Shown: positions 25,721 through 34,463 of the stretch, one piece after another
Position numbering within the stretch: the first letter of the stretch is position 1
How the letters are laid out: each line of letters starts with the position of its first letter
Source: Hydrogenothermus sp964516095
GTDB lineage: Bacteria; Aquificota; Aquificia; Aquificales; Hydrogenothermaceae
Length of the DNA: 64,000 nucleotides
Direction of reading: 5' to 3'
Assembly: GCA_964516095.1 (NCBI GenBank)
Contig: CAZEYS010000001.1
Span: 14,280-78,279, forward strand
Notes under the pieces: generated by a model
What the model was told of the DNA's origin: nothing
The model's input: only the letters and a program-made list of their open reading frames with translations
Databases searched by the model: none
Made by a program: the position numbers and the translations under genes

Positions 25721-27859
25721 ATGAATCAAATTGAACTACTTTTCAACCCGAAGTCTATCGCTATTATTGGAGCTACTCCAAAAAAAGAAAAAGTAGGATA
25801 TGCAATATTTAAAAATATTGTTCAGGGAGGGTACAAAGGAAAAATTTACCTTGTAAATCCAAAATACACAGAAATAGAAGGCTTTAAAGTCTATAAAGAT
25901 ATAAAAGAAATAAATGACAAAGTAGATTTAGCAATTATTGCTATACCTTTAAAGTATGTTCCTCAGCTTATGAAAGAACTTGGCGAAGCTGGTGTGAAGG
26001 CTGCAGTGGTTATATCTGCAGGAGGAAGAGAAACTGGAGAAAAAGGCAAAAAACTGGAGGAAGAGATAAAAAAGGTTGCTAAAAAATACAATATAAGATT
26101 TTTAGGTCCCAACTGTTTTGGTTTTATAAACACAGATATAAACCTTAATGCAAATTTTGGTTCTTCTATGCCTTTAAAAGGAGATACAACATTCATTTCC
26201 CAAAGTGGAGCTTTATTTGCATCTATTTTGGATTGGGCTATCAATGAAAATATAGGCTTTAGTTACTGCATAAGTATTGGTAATATGGCAGATATAGAAT
26301 TTGGAGAACTCATAGAGTATTTATCTCAAAAAAAGAATGTTAAAAGAATTTTAATATATATGGAAAGCTTAAAAGATGCTAAAAAGTTTGCCAGCAGTGC
26401 TGTGAAAGCATCTACACGCATTCCAGTTGTTATAACAAAAGCAGGAAAATCGGAACATGGAATTAAAGCAGCAATTTCTCATACTGGAGCAATAGCTGGA
26501 AAAGATTTCTTGTACTCTGCTTTGTTTAAAAGAACAGGATGTGTAAGGGTATCTACTGTTGAAGATTTATTCAATCTAACTGAAGGTTTATCAAAACAGC
26601 CAGTCCCCAAAGGTAATAGGTTTGTTATCCTTACAAATGCTGGAGGGCCGGGAGTTTTAGCAACTGATAGACTTGATATGTGGAATATTCAACCTGCAGA
26701 TTTAAGTAAAGATACTATGGAAAAGTTAAATAGTGTGCTACCTCCTGTATGGAGCAAAAATAACCCTGTTGATATTATAGGAGATGCTCCTCCAGAGAGA
26801 TACAAAAAAGCTCTGGAAATTCTTCTTGATGCCGATGACAATGACGGCATAATTGGTATATTAACACCTCAATTTATGACTAAACCTTACGAAACAGCCG
26901 TTGAGATTGTAGACCTTTTAAAAAATAAACAAGTAGAAAAACCCTTTTATTTTGCTGTACTTGGAGGGGAAAAAGTTGAAAAAGCTCGAACTTTCTTAGA
27001 GAAAAGCAATGTTGCCACTTATGAAACTCCTGAAGAAGCAGTTGATAGTATGGTTTTTGCATGGAAGTATAAATATCTCACTGAGCTTATAAAGAATGAT
27101 AAATATCCACAACTATCAAGTGAAGAAGGAAAAAAACTAATTCAAGAGTATTTAAAACAAGAAAAAATGTTGCTTACTGAATATGAAACAAAGCTGATTT
27201 TAAAAGCATATGGTATTGCTGTAAATAAAACACTTTTAATAGAAAGAGAAGAAGAAATAGATAGTTTAGAAATTAAATTTCCTGTTGTAGTAAAAATCCA
27301 TTCTCCAGATATAATACACAAAACAGAAGCTGGAGGTGTTATTTTGAACATTGAAAACAAAGACCAGCTTAAAAAAGCCTTCAGAAAAGTTATAGAAAAT
27401 GTAAAAAAATACAAAAAAGATGCAAAAATAGAAGGGGTAATAGTTGAAGAGGAGGTGAAAAATGGATTTGAGCTTATACTTGGAAGTGCAAAAGATAAAA
27501 TATTTGGTCAGTATATTATGTTTGGTTTTGGAGGAATTTATACAGAATTTATAAAGGATGTATCCTTCGATTTTCCTCCTTTAAGTTATAACTTTGCAAA
27601 AGAAATGATTAAGGAAACAAAAACGTATAAACTTTTGAAAAATGGTTTTAGAAACATTCCTCCTGCTAACTTAGAGAAACTGACAGATACCTTAATCAAA
27701 TTTTCCTATTTAGTTTATGAAAATCCAGCCGTTGAAGAAATAGATATAAATCCTCTTATCGTGAGCGGAGACGAACTCTTTGCTGTTGATGGCAGGATAA
27801 AACTATCAAAAGATTTAGGAGATAAGTTTATCATGGATAAGCAAACCTTACTAAGGTAA
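25721..27859 (+). CDS. NDP-forming acyl-/acetyl-CoA synthetase (alpha-beta fused)
   Basis: Domain order is CoA-binding Rossmann (residues 1-130, FNPKSIAIIGATPKKEKVG), succinyl-CoA ligase-like domains (130-450) and an ATP-grasp domain (about 495-712). The phospho-histidine is in ISHTGAIAGKDF. The enzyme interconverts acetyl-CoA plus ADP/Pi with acetate plus ATP in archaea and some bacteria, or activates acids. There is no GNAT domain, so it is not a Pat-type lysine acetyltransferase. The start is ATG 25721, since the family begins with the short lead MNQIELLFNP and AAAGG precedes it; the in-frame upstream start at 25655 is in the promoter gap. Confidence 0.88.
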   Translation: MNQIELLFNPKSIAIIGATPKKEKVGYAIFKNIVQGGYKGKIYLVNPKYTEIEGFKVYKDIKEINDKVDLAIIAIPLKYVPQLMKELGEAGVKAAVVISAGGRETGEKGKKLEEEIKKVAKKYNIRFLGPNCFGFINTDINLNANFGSSMPLKGDTTFISQSGALFASILDWAINENIGFSYCISIGNMADIEFGELIEYLSQKKNVKRILIYMESLKDAKKFASSAVKASTRIPVVITKAGKSEHGIKAAISHTGAIAGKDFLYSALFKRTGCVRVSTVEDLFNLTEGLSKQPVPKGNRFVILTNAGGPGVLATDRLDMWNIQPADLSKDTMEKLNSVLPPVWSKNNPVDIIGDAPPERYKKALEILLDADDNDGIIGILTPQFMTKPYETAVEIVDLLKNKQVEKPFYFAVLGGEKVEKARTFLEKSNVATYETPEEAVDSMVFAWKYKYLTELIKNDKYPQLSSEEGKKLIQEYLKQEKMLLTEYETKLILKAYGIAVNKTLLIEREEEIDSLEIKFPVVVKIHSPDIIHKTEAGGVILNIENKDQLKKAFRKVIENVKKYKKDAKIEGVIVEEEVKNGFELILGSAKDKIFGQYIMFGFGGIYTEFIKDVSFDFPPLSYNFAKEMIKETKTYKLLKNGFRNIPPANLEKLTDTLIKFSYLVYENPAVEEIDINPLIVSGDELFAVDGRIKLSKDLGDKFIMDKQTLLR

Positions 27860-27869
27860 AATATTATTT

Positions 27870-28505
27870 ATGGAAAATCAGGAAATTCTTAAATTAAAAG
27901 AGCTTTGTGAAAAAAATGATATTTCTTTAAGTGAAGAACAACTTCAACTGTTTGATAAATACCTATCTTTTTATACTAAGTGGAATAGAGTATATAACTT
28001 ATCCTCCATAAGAAAAAAAGAGGACGTAGTTTACAGGCATTTTTTTGATAGTTTAACCCTTGTAAAGTTATTTGAGAAAATAAACCTTGATGTAGAAGGC
28101 AAACATTTTTCTGATTTTGGTTCAGGTGGAGGGTTTCCTGGTGTCCCTTTAAAGATTTACTATCTGGATAAAATTAAGCTTTCACTTATAGAAGCTGTAA
28201 ATAAAAAATGTATTTTTCTTGAAATGCTTCGAAAAGAACTAAAAATAGACTACGAAGTTTTATGCCAGAGAGCTGAAACATTAAATGAAAAATTTGATAT
28301 TTTAGTAAGTAGAGCTACCGGCGAAACATTTGAAGTTCTAAAGATATCTAAAAATTTAGTAAAAATAGGTGGTTATATTATTATAATGAAAGCAAAAAAA
28401 ATAGAAGAAGAACTAAAACCTTTTACAATTAGTTTAAAGTTTAAAGGTTACCCAGAAAGATCGTTTATAGTAATAAGGAAAGAAAATGAAAGTAAGGCTA
28501 AATAA
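27870..28505 (+). CDS. rsmG: 16S rRNA (guanine-527-N7)-methyltransferase
   Basis: RsmG methylates G527 in the 530 loop of 16S rRNA using SAM. The 211-residue protein has the SAM-binding motif DFGSGGGFPGVPLKI and the upstream W-N-x-x-Y-N-L-x-S-x-R segment (KWNRVYNLSSIRKKEDV), both typical. Its 3' end overlaps the pseudouridine synthase gene by 20 nt. Confidence 0.95.
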   Translation: MENQEILKLKELCEKNDISLSEEQLQLFDKYLSFYTKWNRVYNLSSIRKKEDVVYRHFFDSLTLVKLFEKINLDVEGKHFSDFGSGGGFPGVPLKIYYLDKIKLSLIEAVNKKCIFLEMLRKELKIDYEVLCQRAETLNEKFDILVSRATGETFEVLKISKNLVKIGGYIIIMKAKKIEEELKPFTISLKFKGYPERSFIVIRKENESKAK

Positions 28506-29226
28506 ATTCATTGCATCTTCTGGTCTGTGTTCCAGAAGGAAAGCAGACCAACTAATTCAAGAAGGGAAAGTTAAAGTTAACGGCAAAACTGTAAGAGAAC
28601 TGGGTACATTAGTTGATCCTGATAAAGATAAAGTAGAAGTTGAAGGAAAAGAAATTAAGCCAGCAGAAGAAAAAGAGTACTACATAATATATAAGCCTAC
28701 TGGTTATTTAACAGCTCTTGGAAAAGACAGATTTGGGAGAAAAACACTAACAGACTTATTTAAAGAAATAGGTTTTAAAAAAAGCGTTTTTCCAGTTGGA
28801 AGATTAGATTATGATTCAGAAGGTTTACTTATTTTGACAAATGACGGAGAACTTGCCTATAGAATAACACATCCTAAACATAAAGTTCCTAAAACCTATC
28901 TTGTAGAAATTGAAGGAAGGGTAAATGCCAAAGATTTCAATAAAATGGAAAAAGGCACAAAGCTTGAAAACGGAGAGTTTATTAAACCTGATAGAATTTC
29001 AATAAAAAAGAAAAAGAACAAATCCACAGTAATTGAAATTACAATACATAGTGGACAAAAGAGGGTACTTCGGAGATTTTTCAAAAAATTTGGTTATCCA
29101 GTAAAAAGACTTACCAGAATATCTGTAGGTAATATAAAAATTGATAGTTTAAAGCCAAAACAGATAAGAAAGATAAGTAAAAAAGATATTCAAAAACTAA
29201 AAGAACGTTTGGAAAAAAGAAGATGA
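28486..29226 (+). CDS. rluB: RluB/RsuA-family rRNA pseudouridine synthase
   Basis: An N-terminal S4 RNA-binding domain (residues 1-60, MKVRLNKFIASSGLCSRRKAD) is followed by the catalytic domain with the motif GRLDYDSEGLLILTNDG, in which the Asp makes the covalent uridine adduct. Length 246 residues suits RluB or RluE/RsuA types; I favour RluB (23S) because RsuA is usually shorter, but paralogues cannot be excluded. It overlaps rsmG and radC, placing it in an rRNA-modification run. Confidence 0.85.
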   Translation: MKVRLNKFIASSGLCSRRKADQLIQEGKVKVNGKTVRELGTLVDPDKDKVEVEGKEIKPAEEKEYYIIYKPTGYLTALGKDRFGRKTLTDLFKEIGFKKSVFPVGRLDYDSEGLLILTNDGELAYRITHPKHKVPKTYLVEIEGRVNAKDFNKMEKGTKLENGEFIKPDRISIKKKKNKSTVIEITIHSGQKRVLRRFFKKFGYPVKRLTRISVGNIKIDSLKPKQIRKISKKDIQKLKERLEKRR

Positions 29227-29912
29227 AATTTGAAAAATTTATATACAAACAAAAAATAAAAGACTTACCTAAAGACCTGCTACCAAGAGAAAAAGCTTTA
29301 AAGTATGGAATAGATTCATTATCAGAAGGGGAACTTCTCGCAATAGCTATTGGGTCTGGAACAAAAGGTCTGAATGTTATTGGCATTGCAGACCTGATTA
29401 TTAAGAAATATGGCATAGAAAATCTAAAAAATATTACTTTAGATGAACTGAAAAAAATAAAAGGAATAGGAGAAGCTAAAGCTTTACAGATAATATCTAT
29501 AGTCGAACTTGCAAAAAGGATAGCAGAATATGACGAAAAGTTAGAAATATCTTCCCCAAAAGATGTCTATAATCTTGTGAAAGATTTAAGAAACGAAAAG
29601 CAAGAAAAGTTAGTGGTTTTATATACCAATACATTAAATCAGCTTTTAGGAAAAGAAACTATTGCAATTGGATCATTGAATGTCATAAATGTAAAACCCC
29701 GAGATATATTTACATATGGATTAAAATTAAACGCTTATGGAATAATTCTTGTTCATAATCATCCTGAGGGATATCCAGACCCAAGTAAAGAAGATATAGA
29801 ATTTACAGAACTGGTTAAGGAACTATCTCTAAAACTTGGATTTGAACTTTTAGACCATATTATAATTTCAAAGAAAGGCTATTTTAGTTTCGCAGAAAAG
29901 GAGTTAGTTTAA
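29223..29912 (+). CDS. radC: RadC-family JAB-domain protein
   Basis: The N terminus has helix-hairpin-helix segments (EGELLAIAIGSGTKG and LKKIKGIGEAKALQ). The C terminus has the JAMM metal site HNHPEGYPDPSKEDIEFT, preceded by a conserved glutamate. RadC proteins are linked to DNA repair by name but their real activity is uncertain; JAB domains are usually metalloproteases. It overlaps rluB by 4 nt and surE by 1 nt. Confidence 0.93.
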   Translation: MKFEKFIYKQKIKDLPKDLLPREKALKYGIDSLSEGELLAIAIGSGTKGLNVIGIADLIIKKYGIENLKNITLDELKKIKGIGEAKALQIISIVELAKRIAEYDEKLEISSPKDVYNLVKDLRNEKQEKLVVLYTNTLNQLLGKETIAIGSLNVINVKPRDIFTYGLKLNAYGIILVHNHPEGYPDPSKEDIEFTELVKELSLKLGFELLDHIIISKKGYFSFAEKELV

Positions 29913-30676
29913 TGAAAAAATATAAAGCTTTTTTAGTAAACGACGATGGTTACCTGTCTGAAGGATTAAATGCAATAAGAAAAAAACTCTTAGAGGAAGG
30001 ATTTGATGTTATAACTGTTGCACCTGATAGAAATATGTCAGGTTCATCCCACTCCCTTACATTTACAAGACCGCTAAAAATAGAAAAGTATAAAGATAAT
30101 TTTTACTATGTTGTAGATGGAACACCGGCAGATTGTGTTCATTTAGGATATTACGTAATACTAAAAGAAGAAAAACCAGATATACTTGTGTCTGGCATCA
30201 ATACAGGACCCAATTTAGGCAACGATATTTTTTATTCAGGAACAGTTGGAGCAGCCAGAGAAGGAACAAACTTTGGCATACCTTCGATAGCTCTATCTCC
30301 AGCATCATCTAAAAATGTAGATTTTGATTTTATAGCTGAAAAATCCATGAAAATAATATATCAAGTGCTTCATAAAGGTCTTCCAAACGGAACATTCTTA
30401 AATATCAATTTTCCTGTTGGAAAGAATATCAAAGGCTATATGTTAACTAAACAAGGAAGAGGAGCCTATAAAGAAGAAATCAAAAAATATATATCTCCAT
30501 CAAAAGAAATATACTACTGGATAGGTGGTGAAGAAACTCTTACAGAAGAATGTGAGAAAGGAACAGACTATACAGCTGTAAAGGAAGGTTATGTGTCTAT
30601 AACTCCAATAAAACTTGACCTTACTGATTACCATTCTATTCAGATTTTAGACAAGAACAATTTCCTTGCATTTTAG
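29912..30676 (+). CDS. surE: 5'-nucleotidase SurE
   Basis: SurE is a divalent-metal nucleotidase/exopolyphosphatase of stationary-phase survival. It opens FLVNDDGYLSEGLNAIRKKL with the conserved DD metal pair and contains the SGINTGPNLGNDIFYSGTVGA motif. Length 254 residues is normal. The stop codon TAG (30674-30676) coincides with the proposed target sequence of the IS605-type remnant that follows immediately. Confidence 0.95.
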   Translation: MKKYKAFLVNDDGYLSEGLNAIRKKLLEEGFDVITVAPDRNMSGSSHSLTFTRPLKIEKYKDNFYYVVDGTPADCVHLGYYVILKEEKPDILVSGINTGPNLGNDIFYSGTVGAAREGTNFGIPSIALSPASSKNVDFDFIAEKSMKIIYQVLHKGLPNGTFLNINFPVGKNIKGYMLTKQGRGAYKEEIKKYISPSKEIYYWIGGEETLTEECEKGTDYTAVKEGYVSITPIKLDLTDYHSIQILDKNNFLAF

Positions 30677-30968
30677 GAATAAGTAACTGCCTAATCCTTT
30701 CTTTTTTAGAAGAGATATACAGGCAGTTGATGTTTTTTAAATTCTTACGTATATTATAAATATAAGCGATAACCAAGGTGAAAGTTTTCCTACGATAGAA
30801 GGTAGTAAGGGAGAAGGAAAACTCCCACCAAAAAACCGTAGGGTTGGAACGACCCGAGCTAAAGCCTGTGGAGAGGGTAAAACCTCTGTGAAGCAGGAAA
30901 CTTCTCTGAAGTTGGCGAGCTTGCAAAGCGAGCAAGCTCCTCAATTTATTAGAGAGCAGTTCACCTAA
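30672..30968 (+). mobile_element. Non-autonomous IS200/IS605-type remnant with left-end palindrome and omega-RNA-like right end
   Basis: The 0.3-kb gap after surE begins with a palindrome AACTGCCT (30685-30692) ... AGGCAGTT (30721-30728) and ends with a reading frame and hairpins typical of the 3' end of tnpB elements: a GAGCTTGC/GCAAGCTC hairpin (30917-30939) and the terminal GCAGTTCAC. The first 55 bp recur at 63946-64000 with 52 identities. Both copies follow TTTAG, a plausible target/TAM. There is no intact transposase or TnpB. Boundaries are estimates from the repeat and the right-end motif. Confidence 0.6.
30741..30968 (+). pseudogene. C-terminal stub of a TnpB (IS605 OrfB)
   Basis: Read from 30762, the frame gives ISDNQGESFPTIEGSKG, then KLPPKNRRVGTTRAKACG, then EGKTSVKQETSLK, and ends at TAA 30966-30968. 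The VGTTRAKACG...SVKQE block is the typical TnpB C-terminal tail after the last zinc ribbon. All catalytic RuvC motifs and the zinc ribbon are missing, and an upstream stop lies at 30738. It is a non-functional remnant whose DNA is kept perhaps only as RNA gene and end sequence. Confidence 0.6.
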
Positions 30969-30975
30969 TATTTAC
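30780..30975 (+). ncRNA. Candidate omega-RNA-like transcript overlapping the tnpB stub
   Basis: In IS605/TnpB systems the guide RNA overlaps the end of tnpB and runs across the right end. Here the stub is followed by the hairpin at 30917-30939, a CTTCTCTGAA / TTAGAGAG complementary pair that could form the pseudoknot, and the terminal GTTCAC (30959-30964). The guide would be the host sequence after 30964. Expression is not shown. Confidence 0.4.
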
Positions 30976-31012
30976 TCATATTTTTAGAAAATCGATAAAA
31001 TGGAGGGTTATC

Positions 31013-31471
31013 ATGGATAAGGAAAAATTAGAAAAGTTTAGGCAACTTCTTCTACAAAAAAAACAAGAAATATTAAGTAGAGTTTTAGAGCAAGAAGATA
31101 TAATAAGAAAATTTCAGGAAGAAAACCTTGAAATTCCTCAAGAAAGAGATGATTATGCACGAACAGATTTTTATGAACTTGTTTTAGATGAACTTGAAGA
31201 AGTAGAAATTGAAATCCTTAGAGAAATAGATAAAGCTCTGCAAAGAATAGCTGACGGAACATACGGATACTGTGAAGTTTGTGGTCAACCAATAGAAGAA
31301 AAAAGATTAGAGGCAATTCCTTGGACAACTCTTTGTATTAAGCATGCTCAAGAAGCTGAAAAGTATAAAGTTACTCCAGATAGAATATACGAAGATTATC
31401 TTCGTGAAAGTTTAATACCTTATGACGAAGAATTAGAAAAAGATGTAAAAGAAGAAGGTTTAGACAAATAA
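31013..31471 (+). CDS. DksA/TraR-family zinc-finger protein
   Basis: A 152-residue protein with an N-terminal coiled coil (residues 1-75) and a TraR/DksA zinc finger near residues 86-112: YGYCEVCGQPIEEKRLEAIP, then LCIKHAQE. The fourth ligand position is His (C-X2-H) rather than Cys. DksA-type proteins enter the RNA polymerase secondary channel and modulate promoters with ppGpp. The coiled-coil tip shows D residues (QERDDYARTDFYE) as in DksA-like regulators. Start ATG follows TGGAGGG. Whether it is a true DksA is not certain. Confidence 0.85.
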   Translation: MDKEKLEKFRQLLLQKKQEILSRVLEQEDIIRKFQEENLEIPQERDDYARTDFYELVLDELEEVEIEILREIDKALQRIADGTYGYCEVCGQPIEEKRLEAIPWTTLCIKHAQEAEKYKVTPDRIYEDYLRESLIPYDEELEKDVKEEGLDK

Positions 31472-31490
31472 AATTGATGGAGATAGAAAA

Positions 31491-32708
31491 ATGGGTTTAT
31501 CTCCTGTTGAAATAAAGGAGAAAATAAAAAAATATGCCCAAGAGTTATATCCAGAACTTGTAAACTGGAGAAGGCATATTCACATGCACCCTGAACTAAG
31601 TGGTGAAGAATATGAAACATCAAAATTTGTAGCAGAAAAATTAAGAGAATTTGGTGTTGATGAAGTGATAGAAAACTTTGCAGGAACAACGGCAGTAGTA
31701 GGTCTAATAAAAGGAAAGCATGATGTTACAGTAGCTTTAAGAGCTGATATGGATGCTTTACCAATGATGGAAAAAAGAGATGTACCTTATAAGTCTAAAA
31801 AAGACGGTGTAATGCATTCGTGTGGGCATGATGCCCATACAACTATTTTACTCGGGGCTGCAAAAGTATTGATGGAAATGAAAGAACACTTACAGGGGAA
31901 TGTAAAATTGATATTTCAGCCCTGTGAAGAAAGAATGGATTGCAAAGGGGCTAAATTTTTAATTGAAAATGGAGTGTTAGAAAATCCTAAAGTGTCTGCA
32001 ATTTTTGGCATACATATGTTTCCAGAACTACCGATTGGTAAGGTCGGTACACGTATTGGTCATTTTATGGCATCTGCAGACATTTTTAAAGTAAAAATAA
32101 AAGGAAAAGGTTCCCACGCTTCAAGACCTCATATGGGTATAGACCCAGTTTTGATAGCAGCTCAAACTATAAATGCAATGCATCATATAGTCAGCAGAAA
32201 AGTAGATCCACTTCATCCAGCTGTAATTACCATAGGAAAAATAAATGGAGGTTTTGCAGAAAACATCATCCCTGATGAAGTAGAATTTTCAGGAACTGTA
32301 AGAACATTAAGCATAGATTTGAGAGACCAGATCCCTAAGTGGATAGAGCACACTATTTGGGGTACCACACTTGCTTATGGTGGAGCTTATGAATTTAAAT
32401 ACGAATATGGTAGTCCTCCAGTTATAAATGACGAAAAAACTACTAAATTTGCCCTTTCTATGATGAAAGATTTAATTGGTGAAGAAAATGTAGTAGAGCT
32501 TGAGTATCCAAGTATGGGAGGAGAAGATTTTGGAGAGTATCTTCAGGTAGTACCTGGGACTTTTATACGATTAGGTATAAGAAATGAAGAAAAGGGTATC
32601 ACTGCTCCACTCCACAGTCCTCTGTTTGACATAGATGAAGAAGTGTTAAAAATTGGAACTATGATAATGGCATATTTAGCCTATAAATGGGTTGAAGAAC
32701 ACTCTTGA
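31491..32708 (+). CDS. M20-family amidohydrolase (N-acyl-amino acid deacylase/carboxypeptidase)
   Basis: Zinc ligands of the family are visible: RRHIHMHPELSGEEYETSKF at the N terminus, HSCGHDAHTTILLGAAKVL near residue 110, and FQPCEERMDCKGAKFLIENG. The dimerisation domain contains KGKGSHASRPHMGIDP. These proteins hydrolyse N-acyl amino acids, hippurate or peptide ends; substrate is unclear. Length 405 residues is typical. Its 3' end overlaps the convergent STAS gene by 28 bp. Confidence 0.9.
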   Translation: MGLSPVEIKEKIKKYAQELYPELVNWRRHIHMHPELSGEEYETSKFVAEKLREFGVDEVIENFAGTTAVVGLIKGKHDVTVALRADMDALPMMEKRDVPYKSKKDGVMHSCGHDAHTTILLGAAKVLMEMKEHLQGNVKLIFQPCEERMDCKGAKFLIENGVLENPKVSAIFGIHMFPELPIGKVGTRIGHFMASADIFKVKIKGKGSHASRPHMGIDPVLIAAQTINAMHHIVSRKVDPLHPAVITIGKINGGFAENIIPDEVEFSGTVRTLSIDLRDQIPKWIEHTIWGTTLAYGGAYEFKYEYGSPPVINDEKTTKFALSMMKDLIGEENVVELEYPSMGGEDFGEYLQVVPGTFIRLGIRNEEKGITAPLHSPLFDIDEEVLKIGTMIMAYLAYKWVEEHS

Positions 32709-32944
32709 AAAATATCTTCAATCTTCAAACTTTTTATTATTTTCTCACATACATGTGGTGGGTTTTTGATATCTACTTTTTTTCCTTCTTTTTTTAGCTT
32801 AAATATTAATTTAAGTGCTTCACTATCAACTATGCTGCATTTCGAAAGGTCAAAAACAACGTGTTTATAAGAGCTTAAATCTTTAAGTGAAGCGATATAA
32901 GCATAGTTAAAAGCCCAATCTGGTCTTAAAATTATTTTTTCCAT
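32681..32944 (-). CDS. STAS-domain protein (anti-sigma-factor antagonist type)
   Basis: An 87-residue single STAS domain, FDLSKCSIVDSEALKLIFKL, with the serine following the conserved Asp that SpoIIAA-type antagonists use as phosphorylation site. It follows the kinase-GNAT gene, overlapping by 13 nt, so the two are a likely partner-switch pair. Phosphorylation by the HATPase domain would release or bind a target. The regulated output (sigma factor or enzyme) is not in the window. Confidence 0.8.
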   Translation of the reverse strand: MEKIILRPDWAFNYAYIASLKDLSSYKHVVFDLSKCSIVDSEALKLIFKLKKEGKKVDIKNPPHVCEKIIKSLKIEDIFQECSSTHL

Positions 32945-34380
32945 TTTTTCATATCCTTAAATACAAATTTTTTCAACCTTTTAGCCATGTCTGAATAAAC
33001 ATGTATCCAGTCAGGTTGAAATTCTAAATCTATATATTGAAGTCTCAGATAGTCCTTTTCTTTATGAAAAAGCGGCATAATTCCTCCAAAGAAAAAGCCA
33101 ATCTGGTTTAATTCATCAGTTATATACTTCGTATAAGGTTTATCAAGAGGTAAGTCTATAAAGAAGGCCTTTATTCCTTTATCTTGCAGTGTGTCAAACT
33201 GTTTTTTTATTCTTTTTATAAAGTCTTTTCCGTATTCTCTCACTATAAAAAGGGAAAATCCTTTATCATAATCTATAATAGTATCTACTTTAGAGCCTTC
33301 TGAAAGAGAGAAATTTTTCACTCTTTTATTTTTTACTTTTATTCCCATATTTGCGTATATTTCTTTTATTATATTTTTATACCTTTCAGGTAGATACCCT
33401 TCTGCATTCTTCCTATTAATCAAATGTAAAAAGTCAATAACTACAGAAATTCTTGGTTGCTTTACTTCAAAACCTTTATACTCAATATAAGGGAACATTC
33501 CTATTAAAAGGGCTGTAGATTTAAAACCAAATTTGGCGTTTACTTTTTGACTGATTGTATGAACAGTTACAGCCTCTCCAAAAAGACCTAAAAGTCCTTT
33601 CTCTTTTGCCATATTAATTAGTGCCTGCATCATAATGTTCATAAGACCTTTTCCTCTATGGTTAGGAGAAACCACAACTTCTCCAACTTCTCCTATTTTC
33701 GAGTCAGTGCTTTTTAAGACTGCAAAATATCCAACAGCTTCCCCTTCTTTGGTTCTTACTATTACTCCAAATTTCTTATTTTTTCTAAATGCTTCTTTTA
33801 TCTTGTCTGGATAGTAAAGCTCATCTTTAGCATATGTGTATCCGTAGGCTCTGTATATAAGCTTGGCTATGTCTTCAGCGTCTTCTGGCCGAGCAACGTC
33901 AAGCTCGTAAATAACGCCTTTAGGTTCTTCTTTTATTATCTCTTCTGGATTATAAATCTGGGTTATATGTTTTCGGGGTAATTTTTTTTCGAGTTGAAAC
34001 TCTTTTCCCTCAAGACCTAAGTTAAAAAATGTAAAATTATCACTTAGTTTTTTGGCTATTTCAAATCCTATTCCCTCAAAGTCTCCTTTTTTTATCTTTT
34101 CCTTAGAAAAAGTATGTTTTTCAGGGTCAAATGGTTCACCTTTTTCTAAAATTTTTACAGTAATTTTTGTTCCATCATTATCCACAAGCAAATCAATATT
34201 TCCTTCTTCATCTTTATAAGCGTGTAGTATTATATTTGTTAAAATTTCATCTACTGCAGTTGTGAACTCATCAGCTTGCTCTTTTTCAAGTCCGCTGGTC
34301 AAAAAATATTCATGTAAAAATCTAAGTGTTGGATTTAGATTTGTTAATCTACTTTTTAGAGTTATTTTAATTTCATCCAT
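32932..34380 (-). CDS. Fusion of RsbW-like serine kinase domain with GNAT acetyltransferase domain
   Basis: Residues about 1-130 are a GHKL ATPase of the anti-sigma type (TTAVDEILTNIILHAYKDEE, then GEPFDPEK, then GIGFEIAKKLSD). Residues about 160-310 are a GNAT domain (KGVIYELDVARPEDAEDIAKL, VVSPNHRGKGLMNIMMQA with the acetyl-CoA P-loop RGKG). The last 170 residues are a second mixed region of unclear fold. The ATG at 34380 is preferred over the upstream TTG at 34392. Together with the STAS gene it suggests partner switching coupled to acylation; the function is inference. Confidence 0.8.
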   Translation of the reverse strand: MDEIKITLKSRLTNLNPTLRFLHEYFLTSGLEKEQADEFTTAVDEILTNIILHAYKDEEGNIDLLVDNDGTKITVKILEKGEPFDPEKHTFSKEKIKKGDFEGIGFEIAKKLSDNFTFFNLGLEGKEFQLEKKLPRKHITQIYNPEEIIKEEPKGVIYELDVARPEDAEDIAKLIYRAYGYTYAKDELYYPDKIKEAFRKNKKFGVIVRTKEGEAVGYFAVLKSTDSKIGEVGEVVVSPNHRGKGLMNIMMQALINMAKEKGLLGLFGEAVTVHTISQKVNAKFGFKSTALLIGMFPYIEYKGFEVKQPRISVVIDFLHLINRKNAEGYLPERYKNIIKEIYANMGIKVKNKRVKNFSLSEGSKVDTIIDYDKGFSLFIVREYGKDFIKRIKKQFDTLQDKGIKAFFIDLPLDKPYTKYITDELNQIGFFFGGIMPLFHKEKDYLRLQYIDLEFQPDWIHVYSDMAKRLKKFVFKDMKKWKK

Positions 34381-34414
34381 AATTTCTACCAAATCTAAAA
34401 ATTTTTGTACTCAA

Positions 34415-34431
34415 CACTATATAATATAGTG
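34415..34431. promoter_or_regulatory. Perfect 17-bp palindrome in the gap upstream of tsaE
   Basis: CACTATAT-A-ATATAGTG, arms of 8 bp around one base, lies in the 83-bp divergent gap between the kinase-GNAT gene and tsaE and contains a TATAAT. It could be an operator overlapping a -10 element. No family is identifiable. Confidence 0.3.
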
Positions 34432-34463
34432 CCATAAATTAAAACTTTAAGGGTTAACAGCAA

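Noticed and set aside
30672..30726. CRISPR repeat or simple REP element
   Set aside because: Only two copies 33 kb apart, not arrayed, and the first adjoins a TnpB stub.
30636..30944. Minus-strand ORF of 102 residues after surE
   Set aside because: It is the reverse of the tnpB stub and left-end palindrome; no ribosome site or family.
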